This document shows, in pieces, positions 29,901-38,921 of a DNA stretch of 64,000 nt. Origin of the DNA: Rubinisphaera italica (GTDB lineage Bacteria > Planctomycetota > Planctomycetia > Planctomycetales > Planctomycetaceae); contig NZ_SJPG01000001.1 in NCBI RefSeq assembly GCF_007859715.1, positions 2,196,728-2,260,727 on the forward strand, in the 5' to 3' direction. The notes below the pieces were generated by a model. It was not told where the DNA came from. It saw only the letters and a program-made list of their open reading frames with translations, and did not search any database. A program made the position numbers and the translations under genes. The first letter of the stretch is position 1. The number at the start of each line of letters is the position of its first letter.

Positions 29901-30345
29901 GAATCGGACGTGAAAGTTTGACTTGCTCCCGGACACTATTTTTATCTTGGCGACTCTCTTTGACAGGCTTGCTGGGCTTCAGTTTACTTTTTTCCTCTTC
30001 AACGTTTTCAGTTTCAATCTCTTCAGAGGAGGGATTGATGAGTTCGACCAGATCTCGATCAAAAAAGATCAGTCGGGAGTTTGCAATCTCGATCTCATCA
30101 TTGTTCCTGAGCATTTTATTGCGCAGATTCTGACCGGAGATCACGAGATCAGACTCACTCGCACTGGAGATTTCGTAGCAGTTCGCCCGCTTATTCCAGA
30201 GAATTCTGGCGTATAACACTGGCATATCGTCATCATCAATGATAATCACATTCGAGGAATGCTGACCAATCGTGACCGGTTCTTTTCGCGTCAACTCAAG
30301 CTGACGGATGAGCTCCTTTTTATGATAAATGTCCAGATAAGGCAT
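26950..30345 (-). CDS. FHA-like domain, transmembrane, TPR and PQQ-type beta-propeller protein
   Basis: The 1131-residue product has an FHA-like domain at about 20-98 (EPVTIGQHSSNVIII; DEIEIANSRLIFF), a charged linker, one membrane segment at about 176-198, a TPR-like helical region (AIIKYEKFLSDFPTHKLADTA), and from about 425 to the end PQQ/WD-type beta-propeller blades (LTAIDADSGENMKSLEF, IFVVDSQSGQIIKSL). The FHA would be cytoplasmic and the propeller outside. The usual FHA residues GR and SxxH are replaced (GQ; LYARI), so phospho-threonine binding is doubtful. It precedes and is coupled to the solute-binding-like gene. The start ATG is clear. Confidence 0.85.
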   Translation of the reverse strand: MPYLDIYHKKELIRQLELTRKEPVTIGQHSSNVIIIDDDDMPVLYARILWNKRANCYEISSASESDLVISGQNLRNKMLRNNDEIEIANSRLIFFDRDLVELINPSSEEIETENVEEEKSKLKPSKPVKESRQDKNSVREQVKLSRPIQAKEEESVKAWLTRSRRPGEREAARSPLVTTLTIVAILLSLAAGGVYLLIGRQSAQMSYQAAKEDREQKKFSQAIIKYEKFLSDFPTHKLADTARVERDLSEIDKTLSGAGADLMSAIEAIRVFVERHRSREDFRDWYPLLATYSRRVSLEGYRQASRLHDPEFVKLGDEGRQLFGRFKATDGSDAAEEQEIAQGKRSALADLLEFDVKQKSLNELDRALKDQQSAEAFQIFRNAVNRYPVFSKQKEFTSRIQQALEIELKGVKQVEQAQPASVADAAGPVLQKTYLFDLQANRLDVEADGKPVWLVSDNNCFAVERMSGQLKWITKAGKKRAFDPLDLSVKYDCWLVSTQENYGLSLVRCSDGEILWNTLFNSPVTVEPTISGSVIYVVTEDQKLTAIDADSGENMKSLEFRQPLSAPAAELDSRLLCCVGSQDVVYLIDRQTWECVEVRYYGHAPQTITSRPLIISKNLLVVENDQLRTGRIRVLQLLEKAWDFNIVHAERLPGRALGHPVLWGDRLFLEMNGPQIAAWQLSDDPGDAFLKRITNASVPYSADVRLYLKPFEGDRVLIAGENLRKLTLLTNAFAQTKTSIELGHATQGIQMHGVHAYVAGVKDPRIGSQFFHYDSQQDETYWRINVSCDLVGFLPTSPETNSATGIDQAGRIFQLTRKTTGRLSTTQPTESLFSNRPLQSTGQSQVHFVRQESTGQSVVVYENEVKIISPQGQVERSGKLPEKCMFAPAISGNNILWAGQKGIHLTSLADFQDVADPWFTEVNAEGSPSLRVSQLISLTGERFIAVTNGQSIIELTIREDPRRHLAVTGQFDCDSTIVDQVEVDGEIIYIATSDGRLLEIDDQSLLLIRQRTLPGNPLSGPQRIGPHVLIEIEGNQLFALSTEAEQTNWSLSLQQSALATEVISLSDNRLLVCLQSGEIFVVDSQSGQIIKSLKLTSAVSCPPLVRSTEVDFALIEGTVVTISQTQLEGQE

Positions 30346-30535
30346 GGCAATCGCAGTGTTACACAGTTGTTTGTTACGCAGTCTTTGAGAATCGTGTTGG
30401 AATATCTTGTATACGAAACATGAGTTAACAATCTACCTCAGTGACACTTAGCGTCAGATTGCAACATGCGAATTCAAAAAACTCAGTCGACTGAAAGTGA
30501 GTACGTCTATTCAACTTGATCATATTACGACTAAT

Positions 30536-30612
30536 TTGGGGGGACGATCCGCTTTAGCGGAAGCCCCCGAAAGTTCAACGATTCGGGGACTTCTCTACGA
30601 GAGCGCCCCCAA
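30536..30612. repeat. Cloverleaf-like palindromic repeat, copy 1
   Basis: In the 325-bp gap between the ExbD and FHA genes, outer arms TTGGGGG and CCCCCAA enclose a stem GAAGCCCCCGAA/TTCGGGGACTTC and two small hairpins (TCCGCTTTAGCGGA and CTCTACGAGAG). The same sequence occurs in reverse orientation at 38922-39012. Apart from this the gap shows no feature. A T-run is not placed to make it a normal terminator. Confidence 0.78.
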
Positions 30613-30670
30613 CACTCTTGTTGGAATGACTTTTTAAGAGGATTAGATATTTAATTATTGATAGGCAATC

Positions 30671-31366
30671 TTATTCATTCGACATCACACCCCAGCGAAT
30701 GCGCTGCAGTCCAATTTCCTGAGCCGCATCGATCACCTGAACGATTGATTCATGATGCGAACGTTCATCAACGGTAATAATCACTTCATTCTTCGAATCC
30801 CGGGTACGGACGTCAGCGAGCAGTGTGGGAAGTTCCCGAAAATCCTGAACTTCTTCGGATTCAATAAAGAAACGATTTTCGGCATCGATTTCGACAAGAA
30901 TCGATTGGTTTTCCAGCTCTTCGAGCGGTTGAATCGTTTGAGAAGCTCCTTCCTGATCAGGATTGGGCGGGGGGACTTCAATTGATTTCTCAATGGAAAA
31001 TGAAGCCGTCACCATGAAAAAAATCAGTAACAAAAAGGTGACATCGACCATCGGAGTCAGATCCATCTCCTCAAAATCAGTTTGAGCCCTCCGTAATTGG
31101 AATTCTTCTTCCTCTGCATCCGATGAGTTCTCGGCTGTCGCCAGAGTCTTTATTCCCGATTGATCCTTCTGAGTATTCTGTAGATTTCTTTCAGGCTCTG
31201 AAACGATCTCTTTCTGGTTAGGTTTCAAAGAAACTTCAGCATTATCTTCAAGCAGCGGGACCGGAGTTTCGCTGCCGCAACGCGGACAGGTCGTCAGCAT
31301 TCCTGCTTTCTTCCTGCTGATTCTCATCAATTGCTGACATTGCTGGCAACGAAACGTAATCGGCAT
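30671..31366 (-). CDS. ExbD/TolR family protein with N-terminal zinc ribbon
   Basis: The 231-residue product has two CxxC pairs at Cys7/Cys10 and Cys27/Cys30 (FRCQQCQQ; TTCPRCGS), a likely zinc ribbon, an acidic linker, then an ExbD module: EMDLTPMVDVTFLLLIFFMV with the conserved Asp108 at the start of the single membrane helix and a periplasmic C-terminal domain. ExbD/TolR proteins use the proton gradient together with an ExbB/TolQ channel to energise outer-membrane or envelope processes. Here the ribbon would be cytoplasmic. A second exbD lies 53 bp upstream in the same orientation, and no exbB is seen. Confidence 0.9.
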   Translation of the reverse strand: MPITFRCQQCQQLMRISRKKAGMLTTCPRCGSETPVPLLEDNAEVSLKPNQKEIVSEPERNLQNTQKDQSGIKTLATAENSSDAEEEEFQLRRAQTDFEEMDLTPMVDVTFLLLIFFMVTASFSIEKSIEVPPPNPDQEGASQTIQPLEELENQSILVEIDAENRFFIESEEVQDFRELPTLLADVRTRDSKNEVIITVDERSHHESIVQVIDAAQEIGLQRIRWGVMSNE

Positions 31367-31419
31367 TAGGTCTCAGTCGTTAAGTAAAGTAAGACGATGA
31401 TTCATTTGAAACAGGTTTG

Positions 31420-31869
31420 TCATTGCACCTGAGTCTGATCGCTGACAGCATAATGGAAACGCACATCGCCAATGGCCTGCAAACGCTGCGTCAATTGCTT
31501 GATATAACCAGAGGGAATTGTTCCAGATGCCTTCACGATAATTCCTGTCTTTCCCGCTTCACTGAGCTGCTTCGCGTATTCGACAATTTCTTCCATCGAC
31601 ATCTCTGGAGCCGGAGGATCTCCAGCCATGAGGATGGGAATTCCGTCGCGGTCGATCACCGAGACAATCACATTCTCATTGCGACTGACTCCGGTTCCGT
31701 GATGAGCCACCGGCAATTCTATATCAGGAGCGGATTGCATTGTTGAAGTGACCATGAAAAAAATCAGCAACAGGAATGTCACGTCAATCATAGGCGTGAT
31801 ATCCAGGTCGGCTTCATTTCCGAAGCGTTTACGGGAGGGAAGTTCAGAATTGAGAAAGCCTGAGTTCAT
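31420..31869 (-). CDS. ExbD/TolR family protein
   Basis: A 149-residue ExbD with the standard layout: short cytoplasmic N-terminus, DLDITPMIDVTFLLLIFFMV with conserved Asp29, and a periplasmic domain ending in a typical beta-alpha-beta pattern (KTGIIVKASGTIPSGYIKQL). It would form part of a proton-driven ExbB-ExbD or TolQ-TolR-like motor. It is the first gene of the minus-strand set that continues with the zinc-ribbon ExbD and perhaps the FHA/propeller gene. The expected ExbB/TolQ partner gene is not found upstream, where the next gene is sod on the opposite strand. Confidence 0.93.
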   Translation of the reverse strand: MNSGFLNSELPSRKRFGNEADLDITPMIDVTFLLLIFFMVTSTMQSAPDIELPVAHHGTGVSRNENVIVSVIDRDGIPILMAGDPPAPEMSMEEIVEYAKQLSEAGKTGIIVKASGTIPSGYIKQLTQRLQAIGDVRFHYAVSDQTQVQ

Positions 31870-32168
31870 ATGAAATTCGCATCAGGGAAAATTGAAATTC
31901 GTTTATCTGTAAGTAGAAACGCCAAAGAAGTTGTTTGATCTGCGAATTTATCTAAAGGGAATCAAAAAATGTCCGAACGAACAGTGCCATCGCCCTTGTG
32001 AAGTTTGTAGACCCTTCTAAAATCGAGATAGGTCAGGGCAAAAATCCCGGGTTGGGATTTGCCAAACTTAAAATGGACCCAGTACGAATGAATCGACTTC
32101 AATCATACTGATATGATTCAGGTTACATTCTATAGTGACTAACAAACCGTGTCGAGAAAGGACAACGA

Positions 32169-32777
32169 ATGGCTTATTCATTACCACAACTTCCGTATGG
32201 CTACGATGCACTCGAGCCCCACATTGATGCCAAAACGATGGAAATCCATCACACCAAGCACCATCAGGCATACATCAACAAAGTGAACGACGCCCTTGAA
32301 GGCCACGCCGATCTGGCAGGCAAGTCGATCGAAGATCTGATGAGTGATTTGAGTGCAGTGCCCGAATCGATTCGCGGAGCGGTCCGCAACAATGGCGGCG
32401 GGCATGCGAACCACTCACTGTTCTGGACCATCATGAGTCCGAATGGTGGTGGAGCTCCAAGTGGCGATCTCGCAGCTGCCATCGACAAGAAATTCGGTTC
32501 TCTCGATGCCTTCAAAACCGAATTCAGCAATGCCGCTGCCACCCGCTTCGGAAGTGGCTGGGCCTGGTTATCTGTCAGCAATGGCGAACTGGTTGTGGAA
32601 AGCACACCAAACCAGGACACTCCGCTTTCAGAAGGTCGTACTCCGATCTGTGGACTGGATGTCTGGGAACACGCTTATTATCTGAACTATCAAAATCGCC
32701 GTCCCGACTACGTCTCCGCATTCTGGAACGTTGTCGACTGGGATGCCGTCGCGAAACGCTACGCCGACGCCAAGTAA
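32169..32777 (+). CDS. sodA: Superoxide dismutase, Mn/Fe type (probably Mn)
   Basis: A 202-residue SOD with all four metal ligands: His27 (MEIHHTKHH), His82 ([10 protein letters not shown]), Asp164 and His168 ([11 protein letters not shown]). The GGGHANH stretch and the Gln149 in NQD are typical of Mn rather than Fe enzymes. It converts superoxide to peroxide and oxygen, probably in the cytoplasm as there is no signal peptide. AAGGA lies 6 bases before the ATG. An intrinsic terminator follows at 32800, so it is probably monocistronic. Confidence 0.97.
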   Translation: MAYSLPQLPYGYDALEPHIDAKTMEIHHTKHHQAYINKVNDALEGHADLAGKSIEDLMSDLSAVPESIRGAVRNNGGGHANHSLFWTIMSPNGGGAPSGDLAAAIDKKFGSLDAFKTEFSNAAATRFGSGWAWLSVSNGELVVESTPNQDTPLSEGRTPICGLDVWEHAYYLNYQNRRPDYVSAFWNVVDWDAVAKRYADAK

Positions 32778-32799
32778 TTCGTTGATCGAAATGATAATG

Positions 32800-32836
32800 A
32801 ATGTCACTGCTGGAAATTCTGGCAGTGACATTTTTT
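32800..32836 (+). terminator. Intrinsic terminator after sodA
   Basis: AATGTCACTGC at 32800-32810 pairs perfectly with GCAGTGACATT at 32822-32832 around an 11-base loop, followed by a run of T to 32836. It lies 23 bases after the sod stop. Confidence 0.88.
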
Positions 32837-32911
32837 CATGCCTGCTGGCATATCGCGAAGAACGTGCGTCAAATCGATAAGTAAATTGCACACCACAATT
32901 AAGGTTTAAGG

Positions 32912-33994
32912 ATGTTTAATCGTTTTCAACAGGTCGTCGAAGAGGGGATTGCTAAAAATCTGCATTATGGTGTTCAACTGAGCGTTTCGGTCGAAGATCA
33001 AATCTTCGACGAAGCTTTTGGAACCATTGATCAAAACATTCCATTACAAGCAGAAGATTCCCTGTGTTGGCTCTCGGCTGCCAAGCCGATTACTGCTGTA
33101 GGAATACTGATTCTGCAAGAACACAATTCGCTATCCATTGACGAAACGCTGGGAGAAATTTTACCTCAGTTTCAGAATTCACAGCATGCTTCGATCCCTC
33201 TCAGGAATTTGTTAACTCACTCTTCGTCTTTGAGGGAAGTTTCTGTTCATTGGCCGGAAGCTTCCTGGCCGGAAATCCTGGAGACGATTGCCAACTCGCA
33301 ACCTGTCGAGAACTGGAGTGAGGATAAGTCCGCTGCTTATCTCCCCTCGACCAGTTGGTTTCTACTCGGAAGTGTGATCGAGCAGCGTTCCGGTCAATCG
33401 TATGTCGATTTCATCCAGCAGGAAATTTTGAATCCGGCTGGTATGCAGCAAACCCGTTGCATTGCTGATTCGTCTCACGCATCCTCTGCACATGAAGTTC
33501 TGCTTTATGATCGTGTTAAAGGACAACTGGAGTTGAGTCCCTATCTGGAACGAATGAAAGCGTTAAGCCCCTCTCCCGGTTCGAGCTTTCGAGGCCCGGC
33601 AGCCGATTTACGACTTTTCTTTGACATGCTGCGTTCCGAAGGGAAAGGGGAGTTTGGTCAGGTGATTTCCCAAGCTTCTATTGATCAGATGGTTCTGAGA
33701 CATCGAAAAGGACGAGTCGACCAAACATTACAGCATATTGTCGATTATGGTCTAGGAGTCATTCTCGATTCAAATGAATATGGACCTCAGACCGTCCCTT
33801 ATGGATTTGGCACTCAATGTTCCACAAAAACATTCGGGCATGGGGGATCGCAATGTGCCATCGCCTTTGCCGATCCTGTTCGTCAGAGAAGTGTGGTCAT
33901 TGTTGCGAATGGTCGTCCCGGAGAAGGGCAGCATCAACGGCGATTTCGACAACTTCTCGAAGCACTGGAACTGGATCTGAAGTCTATCGATTAA
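32912..33994 (+). CDS. Beta-lactamase-fold serine hydrolase
   Basis: The 360-residue product belongs to the class C beta-lactamase/penicillin-binding-protein-like family. The nucleophile motif SAAK is at 55-58 (CWLSAAKPITAVG) and the third motif is HGG (TFGHGGSQCAIAF). The second motif, normally YxN, is not clear: the region reads AAYLPSTSWFLLG, with a Tyr one position out and no Asn. LRNLLTHSSSL is a typical family stretch. There is no signal peptide, so it is cytoplasmic. Family members act as esterases, peptidases or amidases; the substrate cannot be told. It ends facing the kinase gene on the other strand. Confidence 0.85.
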   Translation: MFNRFQQVVEEGIAKNLHYGVQLSVSVEDQIFDEAFGTIDQNIPLQAEDSLCWLSAAKPITAVGILILQEHNSLSIDETLGEILPQFQNSQHASIPLRNLLTHSSSLREVSVHWPEASWPEILETIANSQPVENWSEDKSAAYLPSTSWFLLGSVIEQRSGQSYVDFIQQEILNPAGMQQTRCIADSSHASSAHEVLLYDRVKGQLELSPYLERMKALSPSPGSSFRGPAADLRLFFDMLRSEGKGEFGQVISQASIDQMVLRHRKGRVDQTLQHIVDYGLGVILDSNEYGPQTVPYGFGTQCSTKTFGHGGSQCAIAFADPVRQRSVVIVANGRPGEGQHQRRFRQLLEALELDLKSID

Positions 33995-34008
33995 CAGTCA
34001 GCCGTCAT

Positions 34009-36762
34009 TTAAGGAGATACCGCACCGACGTAAGGTTTGAAGCCAGATTCACCGGCGACTCGCCCCTTACCCTGATCAGGTTTGAGATAATTACCTTGGG
34101 CAGGATCGGTATTTTTCAGTGTGATGTCCTGCACATCGAATCGAGCATTTTCCGCAAATATTGTGGGAGAATTGTCTGACTCGGATTTGCTGCGGGTGGT
34201 CCAATTGAAGGAAGCTCCGGCTGGATTCGCACGCAAGGAAGCCGTTAAACCGCTGGCCTCTCCACCATTCAGAACAGAAAAATCGGCCTGCTGAGAATCG
34301 ATAAACAGATTCCGTGTAATGACCATGTCATCGCTGGTTGCAGAAGGGATAGAACGCATCACGATTGCCTGCTCGCATTGATGGAACGTATTGTTTCCAA
34401 TCGCGAGTGAGACCAGTGTCGGATTGCCGGGATCGATAAAAATACCTCGGCCAAGCTTTTGAAATGTACACTCTTTAATATCGAGCCAGCGAACAAAATC
34501 GGATTGCAATTCAATGCCAGTAGCGAAAGGGCCTTCAAACTGACAACGGAGCAGTTGCAGACTTTCGCTGGTCGCGTCGCCAGAGCGAACCACAATTCCT
34601 TTGGCAGAAGCGTTTGATGTATTGAACGAGCAGTTTTCTACTTTCACAACGGTGGTGAATAATCCAGCTGTTCCAGCCAGGTCAATTCCCGTTTGATTGA
34701 AGTTAACAATTCGGGAATTTCGTATGGTTACGCCTGGGCAGGTGTCCTGAATTTCGATGGCGACGGAAGCTCCCGCAGCATCGAATTCGATATTCTCCAG
34801 CACGAGGCCTTCGACGTTATCGAGCCTGAGTAAGGGTTGAGATCCATCCCCTTTCCAGACAACTTTCGAATCCGATTCGCCAATGATTCGCAGTTTTTTC
34901 GGGAAATTGAATGAGGGTTCGAGGATCTCCACCGTTCCAGAATATTTGGCATCTGGCTTGAGAATAATTTTGCGTTCATCCTGGAACGAAAGTGAGTCAT
35001 TGTAATTCTTCAGGTATTCAATCGCTTCGTTGATGGACTCAAATGTTTCTCCTTCACCGACCGTCATGTTGACACCCACAATGGGCACTTCCTCGGTCAT
35101 ATTGGGAGATTCATTTTCAGGTTCCTTCGCTTCCTTTTTCGGTGGAGCCTCCGCCTGTCCAGGTCCCTTTTTGCTATCCCCACCTGAAAACAGATACATG
35201 GGAAGCAGGATCAGAGCGAGAACCGCAGCTGCAATTCCCCCGTACAGAGCAGGTTTTTCTTTGGCCTTATCCAGGATCGTTTGTACGGATTCCGGGAGGG
35301 ATAAACTCGAATGGCCTTTGATTTCCGAATTCCGTTTGGCGACCGAACTGATCGGCTTGGAAACTTTTGAAGAATTGTGAGTCGGAGAGATTTTCCGATT
35401 CGATTTCGGCGTCGGGCTGGTCTCTAAAGGCATTTCAGCGGGATTAACGCTCGATCCATTATCGGGAGTCTGTTTTTTTTGTACCCCCGATTTACGTCCC
35501 GGAAAACCGCTTAACATGCCAGAACCACTGGCTGGCTTGAGACCTGAACCCGGTTCCTCACTTCCAATCATCGTCAGGAAGTCACCAAATTCATCAGTCG
35601 AGGGGGCATTAGGTATCGGAATGTCGGGGGCAGCGGGTTTTGCATTGGTATGTGGTCTCGAATCCCATTGACGTTCGTGATCTTCAAGCCATTGCTGATC
35701 TGCATTGTTAACAATCCAGTTTTTTAAATCCTGAGCAACAGCCTCGGCATTCTCTTGCCGATCTTCCGGCTTTTTGGCCATCATTTTTTTCAGGATGTCG
35801 AGCAAGGTTTCAGGAACATCCTGTCGATATTTGGTGACCGGAGGTGGTTCTTGAGTTTGATGGGCCATCAGCCGTTGGGCGAGGCTACCCTGCTCGAAAG
35901 GGGCGTGCTTTGTCAGCATGAAGTAGAGAGTGCAACCCAGGCTGTAAATGTCTGCTCGATGGTCGACATTGTGGCTGTTAATCGCCTGTTCGGGGGAAAG
36001 AAAGTCCGCAGTACCTAAGACTCGCTCATCGTGTTGAATCGTCAGAGAATTGTCATCAGTTTCATCGAAGAAACGGGCCAGTCCCATATCGAGAATTTTG
36101 ACCGTCCCCTTCAAATCGAGCAATAAGTTTCCCGGTTTAATATCTCGGTGAACCAAACCGCAATCGTGGGCATGTTGCAGCCCCGTCGCCGCCTGCCGAA
36201 TATACTCGGCAGCATCAATAGGAGTGAGCGGACCTTCCCGCATGATCACCTGATGCAGATCTCGGCCTTCCACATATTCCATCACCAGGAAATGAACGAC
36301 CGATTTGCCATCGCTGAATTGATCGACATCGTAGGCACGCACGATATGGGGATCATCCAGTGCCGCAGCTGCCTGAGCTTCGAGATGAAATCTTCCCAGG
36401 TAGGAAGAATCGTCAACTCGGTTTGCAGGAAGCACCTTGATGGCACAGCGTCTTTTCATAAGCGAATGCTCGGCCAGATAAACCGCACTCATACCGCCTC
36501 GCCCCAGTAAACGGAGCAATTTGTATTTTCCGAGAAAAAATCCTTTATGTTTGCCAGCCAGTAATTTCTCAGCTTGCCAGGCGGTGACATCGCCCGCGTT
36601 GATGAATGCCCGTGCAGTCGCCTTGGAATCATTCAGATCGGTTTCTGAAGATTCCAACTCCGCGATTCGCGTCTGAAAGGCCTGATCGGTCATCAGGCCG
36701 CTTTTTTTAAGGGCATCCGAAAACGCGTTCATTGTTAAGGAGCTCATAGGTATCGTATCCAT
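34009..36762 (-). CDS. Membrane Ser/Thr protein kinase with C-terminal beta-helix region
   Basis: The frame opens at TTG 36828; ATGs at 36762, 36747 and 36732 are the realistic starts and 36762 is used here. Kinase motifs: glycine loop [17 protein letters not shown]-type Lys109 (CAIKVLP), catalytic loop HRDIKPGN with Asp207, and LDMGLAR in place of DFG (Asp225). The kinase ends near 350, followed by a Pro/Ser-rich linker, a membrane helix at about 507-525 and an outside domain of about 380 residues with repeated short strands ([36 protein letters not shown]), typical of a right-handed parallel beta-helix. The kinase is inside and the beta-helix outside, suggesting a receptor. Its ligand and targets are unknown. 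Confidence 0.92.
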   Translation of the reverse strand: MDTIPMSSLTMNAFSDALKKSGLMTDQAFQTRIAELESSETDLNDSKATARAFINAGDVTAWQAEKLLAGKHKGFFLGKYKLLRLLGRGGMSAVYLAEHSLMKRRCAIKVLPANRVDDSSYLGRFHLEAQAAAALDDPHIVRAYDVDQFSDGKSVVHFLVMEYVEGRDLHQVIMREGPLTPIDAAEYIRQAATGLQHAHDCGLVHRDIKPGNLLLDLKGTVKILDMGLARFFDETDDNSLTIQHDERVLGTADFLSPEQAINSHNVDHRADIYSLGCTLYFMLTKHAPFEQGSLAQRLMAHQTQEPPPVTKYRQDVPETLLDILKKMMAKKPEDRQENAEAVAQDLKNWIVNNADQQWLEDHERQWDSRPHTNAKPAAPDIPIPNAPSTDEFGDFLTMIGSEEPGSGLKPASGSGMLSGFPGRKSGVQKKQTPDNGSSVNPAEMPLETSPTPKSNRKISPTHNSSKVSKPISSVAKRNSEIKGHSSLSLPESVQTILDKAKEKPALYGGIAAAVLALILLPMYLFSGGDSKKGPGQAEAPPKKEAKEPENESPNMTEEVPIVGVNMTVGEGETFESINEAIEYLKNYNDSLSFQDERKIILKPDAKYSGTVEILEPSFNFPKKLRIIGESDSKVVWKGDGSQPLLRLDNVEGLVLENIEFDAAGASVAIEIQDTCPGVTIRNSRIVNFNQTGIDLAGTAGLFTTVVKVENCSFNTSNASAKGIVVRSGDATSESLQLLRCQFEGPFATGIELQSDFVRWLDIKECTFQKLGRGIFIDPGNPTLVSLAIGNNTFHQCEQAIVMRSIPSATSDDMVITRNLFIDSQQADFSVLNGGEASGLTASLRANPAGASFNWTTRSKSESDNSPTIFAENARFDVQDITLKNTDPAQGNYLKPDQGKGRVAGESGFKPYVGAVSP

Positions 36763-37263
36763 CCCGGTTGTGGCCTCGAGAATACGAGGATAACTTCCAG
36801 ACTGAAACAAATATAACTGTCTGCTCAAAGAGCAGAAAACAGATTCTTTCGATTTGACAACTGTTAATGATTATCAAGATTTATCAATAACTCGGATAAA
36901 GAGCCTGAGTTCAGAGAAAACATTGATCATCATCGACAACTTTAAATCATTTGACTCGAACGAGTTTGTGGATAGGAGACTTCAGGATCGAAGACAATTC
37001 CGATCAAATTCAATAACTCAAATATCGGCTTAATTGCCGGGATACTCCGACTGCATAAGGGTTGAAAAAACTGTTACCAGAAAAATACCCAGTCTGAACA
37101 ACCCGCGCGAATTGAATACTCATGTTAAGAATACGTTGATATGAGCCAGAGTTGCAATTGTTTCAAGAAGTTTTTCGCAAGTTTATTGAGACCGAAGTAC
37201 AATCTTAACCTTAATCTATTTTAGACAATTATGATCACAATGGATCAGAATTCGAGGGTAACG
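36763..37263. other. Divergent intergenic region between kinase and DUF2064 transferase genes
   Basis: About 500 AT-rich bases with no gene, repeat or convincing promoter that I can place. It presumably holds promoters for both flanking genes. Confidence 0.4.
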
Positions 37264-37971
37264 ATGAATTTTCCTCATCAGGAAACGGTTTTAGGGGTTT
37301 TTGTAAAGCATCCCGAACCGGGGAAAGTCAAGTCGCGACTGGGGGTAGAAATTGGTTACGAAAATGCAGCCAGTCTGTACGAAGCCTTCGTCGCAGACAT
37401 TATCGAACGATTTGGTCATTCGGCAGATCGGCTCATTCTGGGGTATACTCCCGATAACAAAACAGCACTCGACTGGCTCCTGCAACAGGGATCGAAAGAT
37501 GCTGTCTACTGGCCACAGCCAGATACGGATTTGGGAAAGCGGATGGCAAATTATTTCCACTTCGCATTCGAGCAACACGAAACGAAGTCCGCGATTTTGA
37601 TTGGCTCCGACAGTCCCACCCTGCCGGTTTCACACCTCGAACAGGCTTACGAATGGCTCTTTTCGGTCGATTGCGTGCTTGGGCCTTCAGCAGATGGAGG
37701 CTACTATCTGGTTGGGCTGTCTTCCCCTCAGCCTGAAATGTTTGAGGGGATTGAGTGGAGCTCATCGAGTGTTCTTGAAAAGACGGTCGAACGCATCCAA
37801 GAGCTTGGGCTTTCGATGAAACTCCTGCCTCTCTGGTACGATGTCGACGAAATGGCTAACTTACGGATGCTTCGAGGGCATCTTCTCGCCATGAAACTCT
37901 CTGGCCGAAACAACTTGCCTCGCAGAACCGAAGAGTGGCTGGCTAACTGGTCGGAAGCCTCTGGAGATTGA
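37264..37971 (+). CDS. TIGR04282/DUF2064 family nucleotidyl- or glycosyltransferase
   Basis: Three in-frame ATGs exist (37231, 37240, 37264). The last has GAGGG 5 bases upstream and is chosen, giving 235 residues. The fold is a nucleotide-sugar transferase: LGVFVKHPEPGKVKSRLG at the start, SAILIGSDSPTLP in the middle, VLGPSADGGYYLVGL after it. These match the DUF2064 (rSAM/selenodomain-associated transferase 1) family, whose substrate is not known. It is followed 72 bp later by a response regulator gene and may be co-transcribed with it. Confidence 0.88.
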   Translation: MNFPHQETVLGVFVKHPEPGKVKSRLGVEIGYENAASLYEAFVADIIERFGHSADRLILGYTPDNKTALDWLLQQGSKDAVYWPQPDTDLGKRMANYFHFAFEQHETKSAILIGSDSPTLPVSHLEQAYEWLFSVDCVLGPSADGGYYLVGLSSPQPEMFEGIEWSSSSVLEKTVERIQELGLSMKLLPLWYDVDEMANLRMLRGHLLAMKLSGRNNLPRRTEEWLANWSEASGD

Positions 37972-38043
37972 ATCGCTCCCGGCTACGACCTGAATCAACA
38001 ATGATGACATTATTGGAATCCCAGGAATGATGGGAGTTAAGCG

Positions 38044-38496
38044 ATGACTGAAGAGATCAAACCGAATCGAATTTTAATTGCCGACGACAATCCGCAAAAT
38101 CGAGAGTTGATCGAAGCCTATCTTGCCGGTTGCGACTATGAAATTGCGATGGCTGAAGATGGTCAGGATACAATCAGACAAGTCACGGCATTTGAACCTG
38201 ATTTGTTATTGCTCGATATCATGATGCCCAAGATGAGTGGATTTGAAGTTTGTCAACAACTCAAACGAGATGAAAAAACTGCCGATATTCCCGTCCTGGT
38301 TATTACGGCTCTGCGTGACTCAGCTGATATCGAAAAGGCGGTCGAAGCTGGGGCAGATGATTTCCTGTCCAAGCCGATCAACCGACTCGAATTGATGACC
38401 AGAGTTCGTTCATTACTGCGCGTCCGGCATCTGACTAACGAGCGAGATCGCCTGCTAGCCTATCTACGCGAAATGGAAAAACCATCGGAAACTTAA
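38044..38496 (+). CDS. Single-domain response regulator
   Basis: The 150-residue product is a receiver domain (about 9-125) with acidic pocket Asp14/Asp15 (IADDNPQNR), phospho-acceptor Asp58 (LLLDIMMPKMSG), Thr88 (VITA) and Lys110 (FLSKPIN), all present. A short helical tail (RVRHLTNERDRLLAYLREME) follows and no output domain. Such proteins act by protein contact or as phosphotransfer relays, and the RVRxLTxERD tail resembles the linker before output domains of PleD-like regulators. No histidine kinase is adjacent, so its partner lies elsewhere. Confidence 0.93.
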   Translation: MTEEIKPNRILIADDNPQNRELIEAYLAGCDYEIAMAEDGQDTIRQVTAFEPDLLLLDIMMPKMSGFEVCQQLKRDEKTADIPVLVITALRDSADIEKAVEAGADDFLSKPINRLELMTRVRSLLRVRHLTNERDRLLAYLREMEKPSET

Positions 38497-38780
38497 TCAA
38501 TCCAATTGGGTGGCTGGGGCCGAAACGCAGCGATGTCCCCCGGGTGATCGATGAACTGAGAGTTTTCGAGACACGTACAGCAAGCGACTAAGTCAAACAC
38601 ATGAGAACAAACTCATTTGCGATCCGCGCTTGTATAATCAAAGCATCTGATTAAATTCGTGAGTGTTCGAATTCATTCGAGCTAAATGTTACTCATGCTC
38701 TGTTCCAACTAATAATCGGGTATCGCTGACTTCATCAATCTGCCGTAACTTCAGTTATAGATACGACTTGCAATAGTAAA

Positions 38781-38802
38781 GCCAGTGTCACACATCCCGA
38801 AG
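38781..38802 (+). repeat. Short dispersed repeat (GCCAGTG...CCCGAAG type), copy 1
   Basis: GCCAGTGTCACACATCCCGA at 38781 continued by AG matches 53582-53603 with two differences in 22 bases. Here it lacks the hairpin partner seen at the other copy. It lies in the 583-bp gap between the response regulator gene and dtd. Confidence 0.5.
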
Positions 38803-38921
38803 TTTCAGTCGGAACAATCCAATAATCTTATTTTATACCTCGCTCCCAATGAAAACCGGAGAAATTCAACAATTTGTAAGAACACAGGTTCGTGCCAGAG
38901 ATTTAACGGAAAACAATCAAA

